Positions 6,146-7,191 of a stretch of 7,191 nucleotides of DNA are shown in pieces. The stretch is taken from contig DJVQ01000006.1 of the NCBI GenBank assembly GCA_002441265.1, forward strand, positions 39,213 through 46,403, read 5' to 3'. This DNA is from Syntrophaceae bacterium UBA6252. Lineage in GTDB: Bacteria; Desulfobacterota; Syntrophia; Syntrophales; UBA6807. Under the pieces are notes generated by a model. It worked only from the letters and a program-made list of their open reading frames with translations, had not been told where the DNA came from and ran no database searches. Position numbers and translations under genes: made by a program. Within the stretch, counting starts at the first letter, position 1, and each line of letters opens with the position of its first letter.

Positions 6146-6925
6146 TCAGGCGGGAGACCGCTTTTCCAGCATCTCGCACAATCCCCCGATAATTCCCAAA
6201 CCAATTCCTGCGGAGACTCCCCCTTCTATGGGAATGGCCAATCCCGTCATATACGAACTGTCGTCGCTGGCCAGAAAGTGGATGAGCGAAGCGACTTCCT
6301 CCGGCAGCCCGATTCGTCCCAGAGGGGTCAGAAAACTCGTGAGTGCAAGCTCGAGCTCACCCGCCCCCACATTGATGGGCGTATCGATGGTCCCCGGACA
6401 GATACAATTCACGCGAATACCGCGCGGGGCCAGTTCCAGCGCCGCCGTTTTCGTCAGACCGATGACGGCGGACTTCGATGCCGTATAGCTGCCGTAGCCG
6501 GGGAAGGAACTGAGCCCGGCATATGACGCCGTGTTGATGATCGAACCGCCGTCGGCGATATGTTTTGCTCCATGCTTGATGCCCCAGAGCACCCCCTTGA
6601 CATTGACATTCTGAACGAGATCGAAAGCCGCCTGTTCGATGTCCGCGATTTCCCCCATGGTACCGGCGATGCCCGCATTGTTCACAATCACGTCCAGCCT
6701 GCCGAAATGCGAAACGGCCGTTTCCATGAGATTTTGAACCTGTTTTTCGGACGATACGTCCGTTTTGACGAAAATCCCGCCCGTCGCTTTTTCGACATCG
6801 TTATTTTCGCTGATGTCCGCCAATACCAGCTTCGCGCCGGCTTTCGAAAAACGTAACGCCGTCGCCAGGCCGATTCCGGATGCGGCACCCGTGATCACCA
6901 CAACTTTATCTTTCAGTGAAAACAT
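6146..6925 (-). CDS. Short-chain dehydrogenase/reductase (classical SDR)
   Basis: NAD(P)-dependent oxidoreductase of 259 residues, typical length for a classical SDR. Visible motifs: the cofactor loop TGAASGIG (12-19); D37 at the end of the second strand (VLADIS), which favours NAD(H); NNAG (82-85); the active-site Asn in NVNVKG (N108); S134 in INTASYAG; the catalytic YTASK (Y147, K151); and PGTIDTP (177-183). The C-terminal IPIEGGVSAG matches the usual DGG region, with Glu for Asp, followed by a short Gly/Ile-rich tail. The substrate (a secondary alcohol or ketone) cannot be told. The start at 6925 is preferred over ATGs at 6955 and 7054 because AGGAGA lies just upstream and the fold begins with FSLKDKVVVITG; the longer version would translate through a GC-rich hairpin. 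It is co-directional with the VOC gene 134 bp upstream. The next gene downstream has its own promoter. Confidence 0.93.
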   Translation of the reverse strand: MFSLKDKVVVITGAASGIGLATALRFSKAGAKLVLADISENNDVEKATGGIFVKTDVSSEKQVQNLMETAVSHFGRLDVIVNNAGIAGTMGEIADIEQAAFDLVQNVNVKGVLWGIKHGAKHIADGGSIINTASYAGLSSFPGYGSYTASKSAVIGLTKTAALELAPRGIRVNCICPGTIDTPINVGAGELELALTSFLTPLGRIGLPEEVASLIHFLASDDSSYMTGLAIPIEGGVSAGIGLGIIGGLCEMLEKRSPA

Positions 6926-6930
6926 CAGGT

Positions 6931-6937
6931 TCTCCTG
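6931..6937 (-). promoter_or_regulatory. Ribosome binding site of the SDR gene
   Basis: The minus strand reads CAGGAGA five bases before the ATG at 6925. The in-frame ATGs further upstream (6955, 7054) have no comparable signal, so this site decides the start. Confidence 0.75.
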
Positions 6938-6961
6938 TTCAAGCAATCTTTTCATCGAGCT

Positions 6962-6994
6962 GTCCGGGGCCCGGCGCACTCGCCGGGCCCGGAC
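6962..6994. repeat. Strong GC-rich hairpin between the VOC and SDR genes
   Basis: Arms 6962-6976 and 6981-6994 form 14 GC-rich pairs with one bulged G and a 4-nt loop (CACT). It starts 65 bases after the VOC stop and ends 36 bases before the SDR start. Neither strand has a T run after it, so it is not a standard intrinsic terminator. It may stabilise or separate the two messages, or act as a weak attenuator. Confidence 0.7.
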
Positions 6995-7059
6995 CCTGTC
7001 GGCTCTCTCATTTGCCCAGGTACTGCCGTCCATGAACCGTATCGAGAGCGACAACCTTC

Positions 7060-7191
7060 TCAGTGCGGCTTAATGGAGATCATCTCCACCGGAATGCCGT
7101 CGGGATCTTTCGCGTACAGGAACCACGCCTCTCCCTCCGCCGCATCCATGAGCGTCGGGTGCGTCAGAAATTCGATCCCTGCCGCCCCAAG
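7060..7191 (-). CDS. VOC/glyoxalase-fold protein, C-terminal fragment (cut by window edge)
   Basis: The last 43 codons of a minus-strand gene, stop TGA at 7062-7060, with the rest beyond the window. The translation contains FLYAKDPDGIPVEMISIKPH, the closing strand of the vicinal oxygen chelate fold, where the pattern DPDGxxxE supplies a metal-binding glutamate (here in PVEM). This is typical of glyoxalase, bleomycin-resistance, extradiol dioxygenase and epimerase-type proteins. Too little is present to name the reaction. It is co-directional with the SDR gene and could share a transcript with it. Confidence 0.75.
   Translation of the reverse strand, partial: LGAAGIEFLTHPTLMDAAEGEAWFLYAKDPDGIPVEMISIKPH

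Noticed and set aside
6926..7054. 43-residue N-terminal extension of the SDR
   Set aside because: It is Arg-rich, crosses the GC-rich hairpin, and has no Shine-Dalgarno, whereas the ATG at 6925 has one and matches the usual SDR start.

Overview
The window looks like chromosomal DNA of a Gram-negative bacterium. The RND/MMPL permease and the exported YCF48-type protein imply a cell envelope with a periplasm, and the gene styles and moderately high GC resemble Desulfobacterota (former Deltaproteobacteria) or a related proteobacterium. That placement is an impression, not a proof. There is no rRNA, tRNA, CRISPR array, transposase or phage gene. All five supported genes lie on the minus strand.

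Layout, read in the direction of transcription (right to left): (a) 7191-7060, the C-terminal 43 residues of a VOC/glyoxalase-fold protein cut by the window edge; (b) a 134-bp gap holding a strong GC-rich hairpin; (c) 6925-6146, a short-chain dehydrogenase/reductase; (d) a 160-bp gap with a convincing sigma70-type promoter (TTGACA, 17 bp, TATCAC) overlapped by an operator-like dyad; (e) 5985-4903, a secreted YCF48/BNR-repeat beta-propeller protein; (f) 4892-2448, a 12-TM RND/MMPL-family exporter whose ribosome binding site overlaps the stop codon of the previous gene; (g) 2395-665, a cytoplasmic D-aminoacylase-type amidohydrolase with a strong Shine-Dalgarno; (h) 639-536, an inverted repeat with a 7-T run on the minus-strand side, probably the operon terminator; (i) 1-530, no supportable gene, but with a cluster of long imperfect hairpins between about 300 and 520.

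Genes e-g read as one operon: a periplasmic propeller protein, an inner-membrane lipid- or hydrophobe-type exporter, and an intracellular N-acyl-amino-acid amidohydrolase. YCF48-like plus RND is a recurring pairing of unknown substrate. The amidohydrolase suggests, by inference only, that the substrate may be an N-acylated or amide-bearing compound.

The least explained part is 300-640. Two long hairpins (312-379 and 471-518) and a smaller one (400-418) stand side by side. The G-U pairs in the longest favour a plus-strand RNA, convergent with the operon, and a nested inverted repeat at 543-634 could terminate transcription from both sides. This is a candidate non-coding RNA or a mobile palindromic element, and cannot be decided from one sequence.
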